Position numbers and translations under genes: made by a program
Origin: Escarpia spicata
Taxonomy: Eukaryota; Annelida; Polychaeta; Sabellida; Siboglinidae
DNA length: 64,000 nt
NCBI GenBank assembly: GCA_963995525.1
Contig: OZ023213.1
Span: 39,048,989-39,112,988 of the forward strand
Direction of reading: 5' to 3'
Shown: piece after piece, positions 49,490-60,775 of the stretch
Layout: every line of letters starts with the position of its first letter
Position numbering within the stretch: the stretch's first letter is position 1
The notes under the pieces: generated by a model
Told to the model about the DNA's origin: nothing
Seen by the model: only the letters and a program-made list of their open reading frames with translations
Database searches by the model: none

Positions 49490-51236
49490 AGGTTTTTGCT
49501 AAACTCATTATTTGCAAAGCAAGGCTTTAACGACGGCTGGAAGAATGCGTCACGAATCTAGTGCCGCACACCGACAGGCGATGGTTGTCATACTTGCACG
49601 CAATGACAGCGGGAAGCGGGAAACGGGTTGACTCTCAATTAGTTAGCCAGATTGAGGCCGAACGCGACTATTTGCATGCACTGCTTGTGCGCCTTGCAGA
49701 GATTTTATCAGAACGAGGTCTCCCATTCCGTGGTACTGATGAAACAATGTGGTCGCCTCAGAATGGCAACTATCTGGGAGTGATTGAGTTTTTGTCCAAC
49801 TTGGACCCTTTCCTTGCACAACACACGACAAGATATGCCAGTAGGGGCAAGGAAACCACGTCATACCTATCAAAAACAACGTGCGATGAGTTCATCAACT
49901 AGTTGGGAACTTGCGTTCTCGACCGCATTGTCGAAGAAGTGATAATGGCCAAGTATTATTCCGTGTCCGTTGACTCTACACCCGACATGTCGCACGTGGA
50001 TCAGCTCACGTTCATTCTGCGATACGTGCTGCCATTAGGACCCTTAGAGCGATTCGTTAAGTTTTTAGATATTCAGGGACACAGTGGCGAGCAACTCGCT
50101 CAGAACCTCATCGACTTTCTTGCCAAACATAACATCAACCTGAGTGACTGTCGTGGACAGTCATATGACAACGCCCAGCAACATGTCTGGCAAGTACAAT
50201 GGAATGCAGGCACATGTTCGAAAATTTATTACATCGACAGCATTGCTGCAGATGAAGATCAGAAAGCTGAATGTCGACAGGAAGCACGTGGTCTTGTAGC
50301 AACGATGGAGCGACTGGAGAATGACATACTAACTGTACTGTGGCATCAGGTGTTAGAGCGATTTCAGATGTACAACGCTAGTCTCCAGTCAGCTTACCAA
50401 GACCTAAACATGGCATGCGCTATATACGAGTCACTGATCGTCTTTGTACTAAGGCTACGGCCAACGTTTGGATACGTTGAACCTAAAGCCAAGGAATTTA
50501 TTAATTACGACGAATATCGACAAGACACACAGAGGGTGCGCAAACGCAACCGTACATATGATGAATTTGGGTCGTCATCTGAAGAGGTGAGAACGGAAAC
50601 GGATGCAGACAAGTTTCGAGTCGGCACGTTCCTGGTGATCATCGACAGCTTGATCGCTGCACTAGAATAACGTTGGCAAGCGTACGAGGGAATCGGCAAC
50701 AAGTTTTCCTTCTTGCGAAATTTAGGGTCGTTGTCCGAAGAAGAACTGTTTAAATCGGCGTTGGCACTCGTTGACTTGTATCCAAATTATTTGGGGGCCA
50801 GTTTGGCAAACGAACTTCTGCAGTTCGTGGCGCTGCTGAACACTGATTTCGGCAAGCAGGCTACTATAATTTGACCGTGCAGGAGTGATGCTCAGTCAGA
50901 TGCTGCAGATGATAACAACGAGGTGATGATCAGCGGCGAGGTAGTGGAGCTGCGCATGTATCGACTCATCAGGGACAATAATATGCAATCATGCTTTCCC
51001 AACGTTGAACTCATGAAGCGCATATATTCATGTATGATGGTGACAAACTGCACGGGCGAGCGTTCGTTTTCGAAGTTGCGTCGCACAAAGAACGCGCAAC
51101 GAACAACGATGGGACAGATACGTTTGAATATGCTGACATTGATGAGCATCGATAGCGAGTTGCTGCGCCCGGTTGACATTACATGCATCATAAATGATTT
51201 CGCTCGTCTTAAATCTCGAAGGCGCGATGTGTAACT
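49490..51236 (+). pseudogene. hAT-superfamily transposase remnant
   Basis: Opens with a decayed zinc-finger-like stretch (GFNDGWKNASRI, SAAHRQAMVV). Then comes the core FRGTDETMWSPQNGNYLGVI, a stop at 49900, YYSVSVDSTPDMSHVDQLTF and CRGQSYDNA, all typical of ZMYM1/ZBED-like hAT transposases (SxDxTxD and CRGQxYDNxxxM). Part of the insertion domain is deleted near 50180. The C-terminal dimerisation domain VTNCTGERSFSKLRRTKNAQ follows, ending at a TAA at 51232. Cut-and-paste DNA transposon protein, inactive. Terminal inverted repeats not found. Confidence 0.85.
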
Positions 51237-51699
51237 TAAATCCTTAACCACACTAGTCTGGTGGCCTGGTGACGTTTTAGTTGAATAGCGTTTACTATAA
51301 TTATTGGTATTGTTGGCAAGGTCACTGTTGTTACTACAACACATGCAATTGATTCTCAACACAAAATCATCATTTATTTGTGTCACTATGTAAGCCTATG
51401 GTAGTGTGGGGGGGCATGTGTAATATGCGACCGTTTTACTACGGGCCCCGCAGCTGCTTAATCCGGTAATGGAAGCGTGAGTGGACGTTGTTTTCGACAA
51501 CGACTGAATTGACCGCGAAACCTGAAGCAGTGCAGTGCGCAACGTTTCTGCACGTGGCAGGACAGTCGGCACAGTTGGTGTTCGACACGATGACGTTTTC
51601 TGACGAAGATACAAACAAAATCGAACGTAAGCGCATTCCAGAACTATTGTGAACCAAGAAAAGCAGATATAATTTTAACTCGCGCAAACAAAGAATGGG
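51237..51699. other. Interval between hAT and gypsy-2
   Basis: Minus-strand frames at 51396-51687 have no domain I recognise. Possibly the 3' end of the hAT element or the lost 5' LTR region of gypsy-2. Confidence 0.4.
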
Positions 51700-52014
51700 A
51701 GAGAAGTTTGACGAGTTTTGGTCAAAGACTGTGAGTACGGTGCACTACAAGACAAGCTACTCATGGACAGAATCGACTGTGGGGTAGCTCAGGAGAAAGT
51801 GCGAGAGAACGACTGGAGAAGGAGATCAAGTTGTGCCAGGTCATTGAGATGAGCAATTATTATATGGCAACGATGTCTGTGAAGCTAAGAACAGACTGGC
51901 AGAGGTGAAAACCGTCTACAGAAAGCTTACAAGAATGCCGCGAGGAAAGATTTCTGCTAAACCGTCCGGTAAGCCTGTGAAGACGACATCCTATCAAACA
52001 ATCAACAGTATTGC

Positions 52015-52284
52015 ATGAATGCACATGTTACGGGCGTAAAGAATTCTCCGGCAAGGGGCCGTGAGTGTCACAACTGCAAAAGAAACGGACATTTTGCTAA
52101 TTCAACGAAGTGCACACATAGACGAGTGTCCACGATCAACAAGGAAGACGAACAGTATGAAGATGCAGAATTTTATGTGGGAACTGTGACGAAAGAGAAC
52201 AACGTTGTGAATGGTGCTGATTGGACAGAAACGATCAAAATAGAGGGTCTAGATGTGACATTCAAATTGGACACGGGTGCGTAG
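52015..52284 (+). pseudogene. gypsy-2 zinc knuckle and protease start
   Basis: CHNCKRNGHFANSTKC (C-x2-C-x4-H-x5-C, one residue longer than usual), then an acidic linker and LDVTFKLDTGA with the catalytic DTGA. A TAG follows directly at 52282. The protease resumes in frame to about 52590 (KFECTNLQLKAHTGRKVPVF). Confidence 0.82.
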
Positions 52285-52290
52285 GGAAAC

Positions 52291-52830
52291 TTGTTGGCAG
52301 CTGACGTAGTTGTTAGCATGAAATCTAGTAATGTGTGTAGCAAATTTGAATGTACAAACTTGCAGCTTAAAGCGCATACAGGCCGCAAGGTACCAGTGTT
52401 TGGCCAGATCACATTGTCTGTAGTGGTAGGAGAGTGTAGACATGATGTTACATTTGTTATAGTGAAGCAGGGAGACCCAGTTCTTTGGAAAGATGCACGC
52501 GTACAACTAGGTCTAGTGTCTAGAAGAGATCCCAAGCCAGTCACAGGTCAAACGTATGTGTACCCATGTGTTAATCACTCAGAAGTATGAAAACATTCTG
52601 GGTAGACACAGGTCGCTGTTCGGGGTTTTTAGGAGACTCAAGGGTCGAGAGTACCATATCAGAACACACCCCACTGTTGAGCCGAAACAGAATTCTGTAA
52701 GGTCGATACCACATAAAATTCGTGATGATGTCAAGAATGAGCTAGATCGTATGGAGAAACAGTGTATGACTCTCATGCTAACCGATGAGGGAGAGACCGA
52801 TCCAGCGAGACAGGCCGTAAAATACAGATA
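52291..52830 (+). pseudogene. gypsy-2 protease C-terminus and RT N-terminus
   Basis: HTGRKVPVFGQITLSV and WKDARVQLGLV are the protease end and linker. RYHIRTHPTVEPKQNSVRSI and IRDDVKNELDRMEKQCM open RT. Homology is lost at about 52830, where gypsy-3 gag begins. Confidence 0.78.
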
Positions 52831-52863
52831 GCAGTCGGCAACGAGGGTCTGAAGCGCATCAAC

Positions 52864-53646
52864 TCCTCGACATTGACTGAGGAAGAGAAGGCAGATCCTG
52901 CAAAGTTGTACAAATTCTTTGAGGATCAACTAGACATCCGTTTGAATTTCCGCATCCACATAATGGAATTGATGACTTTTCGGCAAGGCGTGCGCGAAAC
53001 AACTGATGAATTCGTCAACAGAGCTCGCCAAAAATTACTTCAAAGAACGGGAATTAGACGAGACAATCATAGAATGGGAATTATATGAGAGATTCGGGAA
53101 TTAGACGAGAGAATCATAGAATTGATTATAGCAAGTACACCTCATGAAGCCCTTCAGAAGCACCTTCTCAACCAGAAACAAGGCTACCAAATCGAACTTG
53201 TATTCCAAGAAGCACGCAAATACAAGGCTATGGTACTCAGAAGAGAAACACTGCAAAGCCTCAGAAGACCGCATCAAACGGCTATAAACGAGATAAGACA
53301 AAGAAAGGTGTGCCGAAATTGTGCGCTCTCACACCCACCGCGACAGTGTTCAGACTACAAAGACAAGTACCACTACTGTAACGCCATTGGACACTGGACA
53401 AAACGCTGCCGAAAGAAGAAGACAGACGATCGAGAGAAGACAGGTGATTGGCCCTATAGAGATCAAAGCAAGCAAAGAAGGCAAAATAGACCAAATAACC
53501 GAGGCCGACGTGACAACAAACCACCAAAGCCAATACATGAATTGTCGGGTTACTGCGCTGAAAATGAGGCAGAAGACAACATTGACGACCAGCAGCACGA
53601 TTGCACACATGACAGCGGAGAACCAGGTCACATCTCAGAGAAATAA
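52864..53646 (+). pseudogene. gypsy-3 gag with zinc knuckles
   Basis: Capsid-like DPAKLYKFFEDQLDIRLNF, ELMTFRQGVRETTDEFVNRA, then, after a disrupted segment, ASTPHEALQKHLLNQKQGY and LRRPHQTAINEI. Knuckles follow: CRNCALSHPPRQC and YHYCNAIGHWTKRC (first Cys changed to Tyr). The disruption near 53045-53125 includes a duplicated segment of about 27 bp. Confidence 0.8.
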
Positions 53647-54077
53647 TACATGCCACTCCATCGAAGAGAATTATCGAAGAGGCAGCAGAACCAGCACACC
53701 GAGTGACGTTCCAAGAAGACAACACTGACGACCCGATGATGACGCAAGACGTCACGACGATCGGCGACACTGCAGCGACTGCGAATGCAGCATCCTGAAT
53801 GCCGATGACGTCGACACGTAGATCTGGACACACGATCCGGAAGCAATCCCGATATATTGACGAGTAGTAGCACGGACTTGCGACTCTAGTTTAGTAGAAC
53901 GCATTTGATCATATAATTATAATTATGCCATTCAGACATTACTTTAGTAATGTTTTATTAGTCTATGGACACTATTCGTATATTAGTCATTCGTCTACGT
54001 GAGATGACTCTGTTTTTATAAATCCATATCAATATGATCTTTAAACTATTTTTATGTTTGCTTCCTGCGAAAGGAGA

Positions 54078-54240
54078 TGTTGTAATACCCTATAATCAGG
54101 CTATAGATAGTTATCTATAGGAACTATGTTTTGTAGCGCATTCATAATAAAAGACGTGAGTTGGCTGGACTGTCCTCAAATGTGTGCTATGCGTACGTCT
54201 AAGTCTGTGTGTTTGAACAGCTGAATTCATCTAATATACA
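54078..54240 (+). repeat. LTR of gypsy-3
   Basis: Begins TGTTGTAATACCC directly after AAAGGAGA. Contains AATAAAAGACG. Ends around ATATACA. No partner LTR in the window, so the 3' boundary is approximate. Confidence 0.55.
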
Positions 54241-54245
54241 CGAAC

Positions 54246-54836
54246 AATCATTTCAATATCCACGAATCCCACCAAGGCATTGTCAAGACAAAGCGCCAAG
54301 CGCGAGAGGTCTTGTTCTGGCCTGGCATGAATGGCCAGATTGAAGATATCATGGCGCGATGCACGATATGTCCGGAATTTCGTCCGGCACAGACAGCCGA
54401 GTCATTGATGTTTCATAAAATTCCAGATCGTCCGTGGGCAAAGATTGTTACAGATCTGTACTACCTTGATGGCAAAGTGTACTTAGTCATGGTTGATTAC
54501 TATTAAAAATTCCCTAAGGTAGAAGAAATACTGCCTGATGAGACTGCACACTCCGTGATTTAGAAAATTAAATGAGTGTTTGCTAGACAGGGCACACCTA
54601 GCATGGTAGTCTCAGACAATGCCAGAGAGTACAATTGTCAAGAATTTAAGAGTTTTGCTGAGGAATGGGATTTCCAGCATGTCATCAGTCCCAGATTTTC
54701 ACAAAGCAATGGCCAAGTGGATAACTGTGTGAAAATCGTGAAAAAGGCAAAGCGTTCTAGGAGAGATTCACAACTTGCACTGCTACAGTATCGAAACATA
54801 CCACGAGATGGTACTGACAAGTATGATCCAATATAA
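54246..54836 (+). pseudogene. gypsy-2 integrase
   Basis: The zinc-binding part shows HQGIVKTKRQAREVLFWPGM and CTICPEFRPAQ. The core shows PDRPWAKIVTDLYYLDGKVY (first Asp), SMVVSDNAREYNCQEFKSFA (second Asp), then FSQSNGQVDNCVKIVKK, where the usual catalytic Glu is replaced by Asp. Stops at 54504 and 54561. It ends at LLQYRNIPRDG. Confidence 0.88.
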
Positions 54837-55556
54837 ACGCTCAATAGCAGACTGTTGAAGGCCAGAATCCCCACAGCAGCAAGTCTGTTGAAACCTCATG
54901 TGGTACCACCTATAAAAAGCAGTTGAAAGCAAGACAGGAGAAACAGAAATGGCATCATGACAGGAAAGCAAAGGACAACGATCTACCAAGAGAATGTAAG
55001 GATCAGACAGTCAGATTCAGAAGACCCAAAGGGAATTGGGAATATGGTAATTCAAAGAGAAAAGTAACATGCATAGGAGTTACTTATTGCTAACTCAATT
55101 TGTGAAAAAATATCGTAGAAACCGTAGACATGTGTTTCCCATTAGTGAGGATCAGCCTCAAATGGAAAATCCTGACGAGTTGGAAGATTTAAACTTGCTG
55201 CTAGCACAGAATGAGAGTATATGAGCAGATGCTCTGTCTAGCCCTAGTTCACATGTGGGTATGCCTGCTAAGAACCAACAACAGACAAAAGTATGTAGTC
55301 CAGCAGTCAGGTGTAGTAAACAAGTAGATGTTGCATGTCCGAAACCTACAATGACAACTAGGAGTGAAAGAGAAATACGTTCACCAATACGGATGGGTCT
55401 GTACTAGACTAAATTACTATAAAAGCAATGTTAATATGCTTAACATATGCTTACAATAAAATTTGTTATTTTAGAATTAGCTCAACGTTAATGTTAATTA
55501 CACGTTCATGTTCAATTTAGTTTAACCTTAAGAATTACCCTTTTGTGAAAAGGAGA
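54837..55556. other. gypsy-2 3' region
   Basis: The end of pol in shifted frames (for example KARQEKQKWHHDRKAKDN-like sequence at about 54922-54975), then non-coding sequence up to the polypurine tract at 55547-55556. Confidence 0.55.
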
Positions 55557-55731
55557 TGTAAGATGTTTATGTACACTGTGCTGCCATCTGCTGAATGAGC
55601 ACACATCTAATCGTTGACTGTTACTATCCCCTGGTGTCAATAAAGTATGATTACCCAGGAGACACCTGGAACATGAACAAATAGTGTACGTCTTGGTCTG
55701 CATGTTAGTCATTGCAAATATAGACATTACA
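55557..55731 (+). repeat. 3' LTR of gypsy-2
   Basis: TGTAAGATGTTTATG...GACATTACA with inverted ends (TGTAA / TTACA), AATAAA at about 55640, directly preceded by GAAAAGGAGA. The BEL element begins six bases after it. Confidence 0.7.
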
Positions 55732-55736
55732 CTAGT

Positions 55737-56011
55737 TGAGAAAGAGGTCGCAAAAGGAAAAGTATATCAATTTACGTGGTCGTAAAAGTCGTATAAGTCA
55801 CAGTTATGTCGCTGTTAAGTAAGTAATCTATCGTGGTCTTTGGTTGGCGTTATAGTTGATGCAGACGTCTAGGCGTGTAGCAATTAAAGAATGAAAGTAA
55901 GCGCATACGATTCACGGCGTCAGTATGAAAAATGCAGAGGCCGCCACCGCCGCAAACGAAAGTTAGCAGAACACTGAATAGTCGTATGAGTTGTGTCTAT
56001 ATTCCGTAACA
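55737..56011 (+). repeat. 5' LTR of BEL/Pao element
   Basis: Starts TGAGAAAGAGGTCGCAAAAG and includes TTTACGTGGTCGTAAAAGTC, ATGCAGAGGCCGCCAC and AATAGTCGTATGAGTTGTG, all repeated in the 3' LTR. The 3' end is uncertain by about 10 bp (CCGTAACA is the likely end). Confidence 0.85.
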
Positions 56012-56431
56012 AATTATATGACGAAAGAATACGAATACTTATCAGTAGAACAATTCTCATGATTCGAAACAAATACGAAAAGAATTGTGCGAACATTGTG
56101 TGAGAACAGTTTACGAACTTTCGAAGGTATTAGCACCGCGAAATACCAACTCCGCACCGAACTGAGTCATTCGGTTTATAGTGGCGCGGGAAGGTGCGTT
56201 GTGAAATATGGCCGAGAAAGGTGTGTCAACCCCAAAAGAGGATTTACCAAACGTACGACCTGAAGACAGTATATCCCAAGTGTGATATCAAGCAAGATCT
56301 CGAGCATCACGCAGTTTATCACTGCTTAGCGAAGCCTGAACATCACGAATGAACGCAGAAGCGAAGATAGCTGAGCTGATAGTCTAGTGCGCTAAAAAGT
56401 TAACGAAAGGGCAACCGAATGATCTGGTGCG

Positions 56432-56788
56432 ATGGACCCAGGCAGAAGTTACGAAGAAGCCAAGAGACTGTTGAAACGAAATATTGGCAAAGATTATAAG
56501 ATTGCGTCAGCGTATATGACGAAAACAGCTAACTGGCAACCAATTGAAGTTAATAACAGACGCGCATTGAACAGCTATGCAGTTTTCCTACGAAACTACA
56601 GCAATACCATGAAGGATGTTGAACACATGGCGGAGATGGATCATCCAAAAAACATCCAGACATTCGTCAAGAAACTTCCCGAAAAGTTCATGAATCGATG
56701 GAGACGAGTGGTCTTCAACAAACAAGAGAAGGAAGAAAAAACTTTGAAGTTCGACGACCTCGTAGAATTCGTTGAAGAACAAGCTTAA
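56432..56788 (+). pseudogene. BEL gag, DUF1759 type
   Basis: YEEAKRLLKRNIGKDYKIAS, RRALNSYAVFLRNYSNTMKD, FVKKLPEKFMNRWRRVV and FDDLVEFVEEQA are the conserved blocks of Pao gag (repeat-like YxxAxxxLxxxxGxxxxI, LxxxLPxxxxxxW). Ends at a TAA before the knuckle region. Confidence 0.9.
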
Positions 56789-56794
56789 ATTGCG

Positions 56795-57655
56795 ATGAAT
56801 CCAGTATATGGAAACGATATGGAACCACGATGCAAGCCAGAAAACCCGAAGAACCATGAAAGCGGACAGAACAGACTGCCAAGACCAAGAAGCATGTTCT
56901 CGACTAAAATGAAAGCACTTACACAAGATAAAATGCCAGCTTTCAAGAAGCCATGCATGTACTGCAAAGGAGACCATACCACGGAGATGTGCAGAAAAAT
57001 TTGATCACATCGCGAAAAGTTGAAATTTCTGATGTCAAACGGATCGTGTTTCGCATGTCTCGTCAACGGACACAGAAGCACAGATTACACAAATAGACTG
57101 AAATGCACAATTTGCGATGGAAGTTATCCAACAATGTTGCATTACAACAAGACAGATGACACACAAGAGAACAGGAGTGAGGAGTCAGATGCGCCAGATA
57201 CTAGCAAGACGTGTATGAGTACTTGGGCCGGAGAGTATGACAGCACAATGGCCATCATTCCTGTGAGAGTCAAGCTAATAAACAGTGACAAATATATAAA
57301 AACGCACGCTTTCCTGGATGAAGGAAGCGACGCGACGTTTTGTGCCACGAAAGTTATGGATCAGCTCAATGCGAATGGTAGAAGAACGAACATTCGATTT
57401 CGGACAATGGAAAAGACTAGTGTCGTTGACACATACGTGGTCAATGGACTAGAAGTATGCGACTTAAGCGGCACCAACACTGTCCAGCTCCCGATGGTAT
57501 ATACAAGGGAAGAAATGCCAATCACCAAGGAAGACGTTCCAAAGCAGGCAGATGTCGACAGGTGGCCCTATCTACGAGGAATACACATTCCCGACATTGA
57601 CAGCGAGGTTGAGCTTCTAATTGGAACAAATGCGCCAACAGCATCAGAGCCATGA
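56795..57655 (+). pseudogene. BEL zinc knuckles and DUF1758 aspartic protease
   Basis: CMYCKGDHTTEMCRK (about 56958) and then, after a stop at 57004, GSCFACLVNGHRSTDYTNR and LKCTICDGSYPTMLH. The protease follows: KTHAFLDEGSDATFCATKVM, where the usual LDxGS catalytic motif reads LDEGS. ELLIGTNAPTASEP (LLIGxDxP block) ends it at 57655. The protein would process the polyprotein. Confidence 0.9.
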
Positions 57656-58395
57656 CAAGTGGTGCAATAGCGAAGATAATGGCCCATACGCCGTGAAGAC
57701 TGCTTGGAAGGGCGATTCGTGGCCTGGAATGTGTAAGGAAGACGAACACAACACGCCGTATGTGTCTGTGAACCGGTGCAGCGTTTGTGGCAACAAAGGT
57801 CTCGAGACACATGTGAAAAACTACTTTCGTCAAGACTTCAACGAACGCACTCTGGACGACAAGCCAAAACATTAAATGTTTACGAGCATGGCATGTTGAT
57901 GCCATGTTGTCTGAACGGTAGGGCTATTTCATAGTGCCATTCCTTTCGTTCTACCTTGGCTGTAAAGCTAGCCCTACCGTTCAGACAACATGGCGTCAAC
58001 ATTCTAAACAACTACACAACTGGAGACTTCTTGACAATTCTCAGCTGTAAGACGATTACAAAGCGTTCGTGGATAACTTGATCAAGAAAGGACACGCGTG
58101 GAGAGTACCACCAGAACAACTGAATAGGAGTGACGGAAAAGTATGGTACATACAGCATCATGGCATATGCCACCCTAAGAAGCCGGACAAGATTCGCGTG
58201 GTGTTCAACTCTTCCGCGAGATACAGAGAAACGTCACTGAACGAAAAGCTGCTGCAGAGGCCGGACCTGACGAACTCTCTCGTAGCAGTCCTCTTGAGAT
58301 TTCGTCAGGAACCAGTGGCACTGATGGCCGATATCGAAGCGATGTTCCACCAGTTCCATGTAGCATCTGACATGTTGGAAAAGGTGGATGACTGA
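57656..58395 (+). pseudogene. BEL reverse transcriptase
   Basis: KNYFRQDFNERTLDDKP (57813-57870) is followed by a 110-bp hairpin insertion. RT resumes with DNLIKKGHAWRVPPEQLNRS, VWYIQHHGICHPKKPDKIRV and ALMADIEAMFHQFHVASDM (58069-58395), the first catalytic Asp being in DIEAMF. The YVDD box is absent; RT is cut and jumps to the next region. Confidence 0.88.
57893..58002. mobile_element. 110-bp hairpin insertion in BEL RT
   Basis: 33-bp arms: ATGTTGATGCCATGTTGTCT with GAACGGTAGGGCT on the left, AGCCCTACCGTTC with AGACAACATGGCGTCAACAT on the right, with one mismatch and a 44-bp loop. It replaces or interrupts coding sequence of the BEL RT and looks like a miniature inverted-repeat element. Confidence 0.75.
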
Positions 58396-58927
58396 ATTAC
58401 CCAAGCTTGCTAACTTCGCCGTATGGCGCTGTGTTAAGCCAGATGACATCGGAGAAGTGAACAACGCCCAACTTTACCACTTCGCATATGCCAGCAATCA
58501 TGGATATGAAACAGAAACTTACATGAGACTGGTTAACAGAAGTGGCAACGTACAATGCACACTGCTGGCTGGGAAACACCGTGTTGCTCCTCTCAAGCCA
58601 ATCACGATTCCACGTGCGGAACTCACAGCTGCAACAATGTCAGTGCGCATGAACAAACTATTGATAACTGAATTAGAAAGTTCCATCGACGACACGGTGT
58701 ATCGGACAGATAGCATGACTGTGTTGAAGTACATCGCAAATGACGTGACCCGGTTTCACACGTTCGTCGCAAATTGGAAAAACCTGATTCGAGAAGGGTC
58801 ACAGCCTTCGCAGTGGCGATACGTGGACACAAAGAGTAACACAGGAGACAATGCATCGCGGGGACTGTCAGCCGATGCGTTACTCGACAGCAAACGATGG
58901 AGCAATGGGCCGGAATTCCTACGGTAG
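58388..58927 (+). pseudogene. BEL peptidase-A17/RNase H-like region
   Basis: GKHRVAPLKPITIPRAELTA is the classic Pao block (KxRVAPLKxxTIPRLELxA). TVYRTDSMTVLKYIANDVTR and PSQWRYVDTKSNTGDNASRG are the RNase H-like blocks. FHTFVANWKNLIREGS precedes them. Ends at a TAG after WSNGPEFLR. Confidence 0.92.
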
Positions 58928-59500
58928 TCGGAAACAGAATGGCCTAAATCCCCGGAAATCCGCACAAAAGATGAAGAAGACGATCCCGAGATGAAGAAAG
59001 AAGTCACTGTAAATACAGTCCACTCCAACGAAGCCCCAGGTGCAACAAATCGCCTAATAACACATTTCTCGGATTGGCTCGCCCTGAAGAAAGCCGCAGC
59101 TTGATTCATGCGGTTGCGGACTATCCTACTGGAACTGGCTAGTAAGAGAAAGGAAATAAGACGAGACCTCGATGACGTCAATAGCGACCATGTGGTGGAA
59201 CAAGACATTGAGAAGAAACGGATGGGACTCCAACCCCAGGAACTCCAACAAGCCGAGAATGGAATCGTGCGCTTTATTCAACGTCAGGCGTTCCGGGACG
59301 AGATCAACGCCATGGAGCAGCACAGATCAGTGATGCCTATAGAAGCAAAACACCCAGTTATCTTGCTAAAGAAAGCTCACGTGTCGCAGCTGATTATCCG
59401 AAAGGAACTACGCACTTTCGTTTCTCAGGCAAAGATACTGGATCATTCGCGCCAATGCTGCCGTGAGAAGTGTGAACAACAAGTTTGTGATTTGTCGACG
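58928..59500 (+). pseudogene. BEL linker and integrase N-terminal region
   Basis: After WPKSPEI-like sequence the frame reads RLITHFSDWLALKKAAA (about 59052-59101) and LQQAENGIVRFIQRQAFRDE. Then ILLKKAHVSQLIIRKE stands where the zinc-finger HxxxxHxG should be (one His lost). It contributes the integrase zinc domain. Confidence 0.82.
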
Positions 59501-60182
59501 ACAGAGAGGCAAAGTCGGAAAAAAAAAGATGGCTGACCTTCCGGCCGAACGTGTAATTCAGGTCGAATCGCCATTCACCCGCGTCGGTGTAGACTATTTC
59601 GGCCCGTTCGAGGTGAAGCGAGCACATTGTACGCTGAAGAGATATGTCGCACTCTTCACTGGTTTGAACGTTGGTGCAATCCAGATGGAAGTAGTTGATT
59701 CGCTGAATACTGATTCGTGCATCAACGCGCTGCGTCGATTCATTGCCAGAAGAGGTCAAATCAAAGAAATACGATCGGACAATGGCACCAATTTCATCGG
59801 AGCCGAACGTCATTTGAGATATGCGAATGACCATTGGAACCAGTCAGCGATCCACAATGCGATGCTACAGAAGAACGAAGAGTAGATATTCAATCCACCA
59901 GTTGGATTTCATCACGGTGGCACATGGGAGCGTCATATAAGAACGGCGAGAAACATCGCAAGAGGTCTTCTGAAAGAACAGATCCTTAACGACGACTGCT
60001 TGCAAACGTTCCTATGCGAAATAGAATGGATTGTGAACAATCGACCAATCACGAAATCGTCCGATGACCCATGCGACCTAGAAGCCCCAACCCCGAGTCA
60101 CCTGCTGCTGCTCAAGACGCAACCGAATCTGCCACCCGGGGTGTTCTATAAAGAAGACTCGTACGCTCGGCGCTCGAATTGA
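59463..60182 (+). pseudogene. BEL integrase core
   Basis: FVICRRQRGKVGKKKMADLP, then TRVGVDYFGPFEVKR (first Asp) and IKEIRSDNGTNFIGAERHL (second Asp). After a stop at 59882, a shifted segment reads HGGTWERHIRTARNIARGLL with the catalytic Glu, then CEIEWIVNNRPITKSSDDPC and LTPSHLLLLKTQPNLPPGVF-like blocks. Catalytic acids are present, but the frame is broken at least once. Confidence 0.92.
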
Positions 60183-60475
60183 AATTGACACTAATCGAAT
60201 TAAGAGAGCATTTGTTGCAAGTACTTAATTGGACAGTGTATAAGAGAGAATTCGTTACAAAGACTTGATTCGACAGTGTAGAATGATATACACACCGTTT
60301 ATTTGACATTGGTTAATCATTATATCTTGCTATGCGTGATTACGACTATTAATGTGCTCCATCGAATTAATAATTTGTTTCAGTTTTAAGTAATTGTATG
60401 GTTGTTCGCTGTATACAATTACGGGCCGGGATGTTAGTGCCATTTTTTGTAATAGGGGAAGAGAAAGGGACGATT

Positions 60476-60775
60476 TGAGAAGGACGGGGGCGGAAGGTCG
60501 CAAAAGGAAAAGCATATCCTATTTACGTGGTCGTAAAAGTCGTATAAGTCACAATTAAGTCGCCGTTAAGTTATCTTCGTAAGTAGTCAATCGTAGTCTT
60601 TGTTTGGTGTTATAATTGATGTAGACGTCCAGCTGTGCAGCAAAAAAAAATGAATGTAAGCGCATTCGAATCACGGCGTCAGTATTTAAAATGCAGAGGC
60701 CGCCACTGCCCCAAACGAAAGTTAGCAGAATACTGAATAGTCGTATGAGTTGTGCCTATAGTAACCATTCGCAAG
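60476..60775 (+). repeat. 3' LTR of BEL/Pao element
   Basis: Starts TGAGAAGGACGGGGGCGGAAGG, preceded by a purine-rich GGGGAAGAGAAAGGGACG. Shares TTTACGTGGTCGTAAAAGTC and ATGCAGAGGCCGCCAC with the 5' LTR. Has about 10 extra bases near its start. Ends just before CACTAGT. Confidence 0.85.

Larger units (their letters stand above)
52831..54245 (+). mobile_element. Nested gypsy-3 fragment: gag plus 3' LTR
   Basis: A different gypsy gag (52860-53646) is followed by about 430 bp of non-conserved sequence, a polypurine tract (GCGAAAGGAGA) and an LTR starting TGTTGTAATACCC at 54078, with AATAAA at 54148, ending near 54240. Pol is missing altogether, as is a 5' LTR. It lies between the RT and integrase parts of gypsy-2. 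Confidence 0.68.
51700..55731 (+). mobile_element. Ty3/gypsy element (gypsy-2) containing another gypsy fragment
   Basis: Gag end and zinc knuckle, protease and the start of RT (51700-52830) are followed, after an unrelated gypsy-3 fragment (about 52830-54245), by the integrase (54246-54836), a 3' tail region, a polypurine tract (GAAAAGGAGA) and the 3' LTR (55557-55731). Most of RT, RNase H and the 5' LTR are missing. The zinc-knuckle-to-protease spacing and the integrase resemble the K02A2.6-like gypsy group. Confidence 0.78.
55737..60775 (+). mobile_element. BEL/Pao LTR retrotransposon, full span, dead
   Basis: About 5.0 kb with LTRs at both ends, and CACTAGT duplicated at 55730-55736 and 60776-60782, which I take as the target duplication, although BEL normally makes 5 bp. 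Internal order: gag (DUF1759 type), zinc knuckles, DUF1758 protease, RT, a peptidase-A17/RNase H-like region and an integrase with a BEL-type HHCC start. Many stops and frameshifts and a 110-bp hairpin insertion in RT. Confidence 0.88.
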
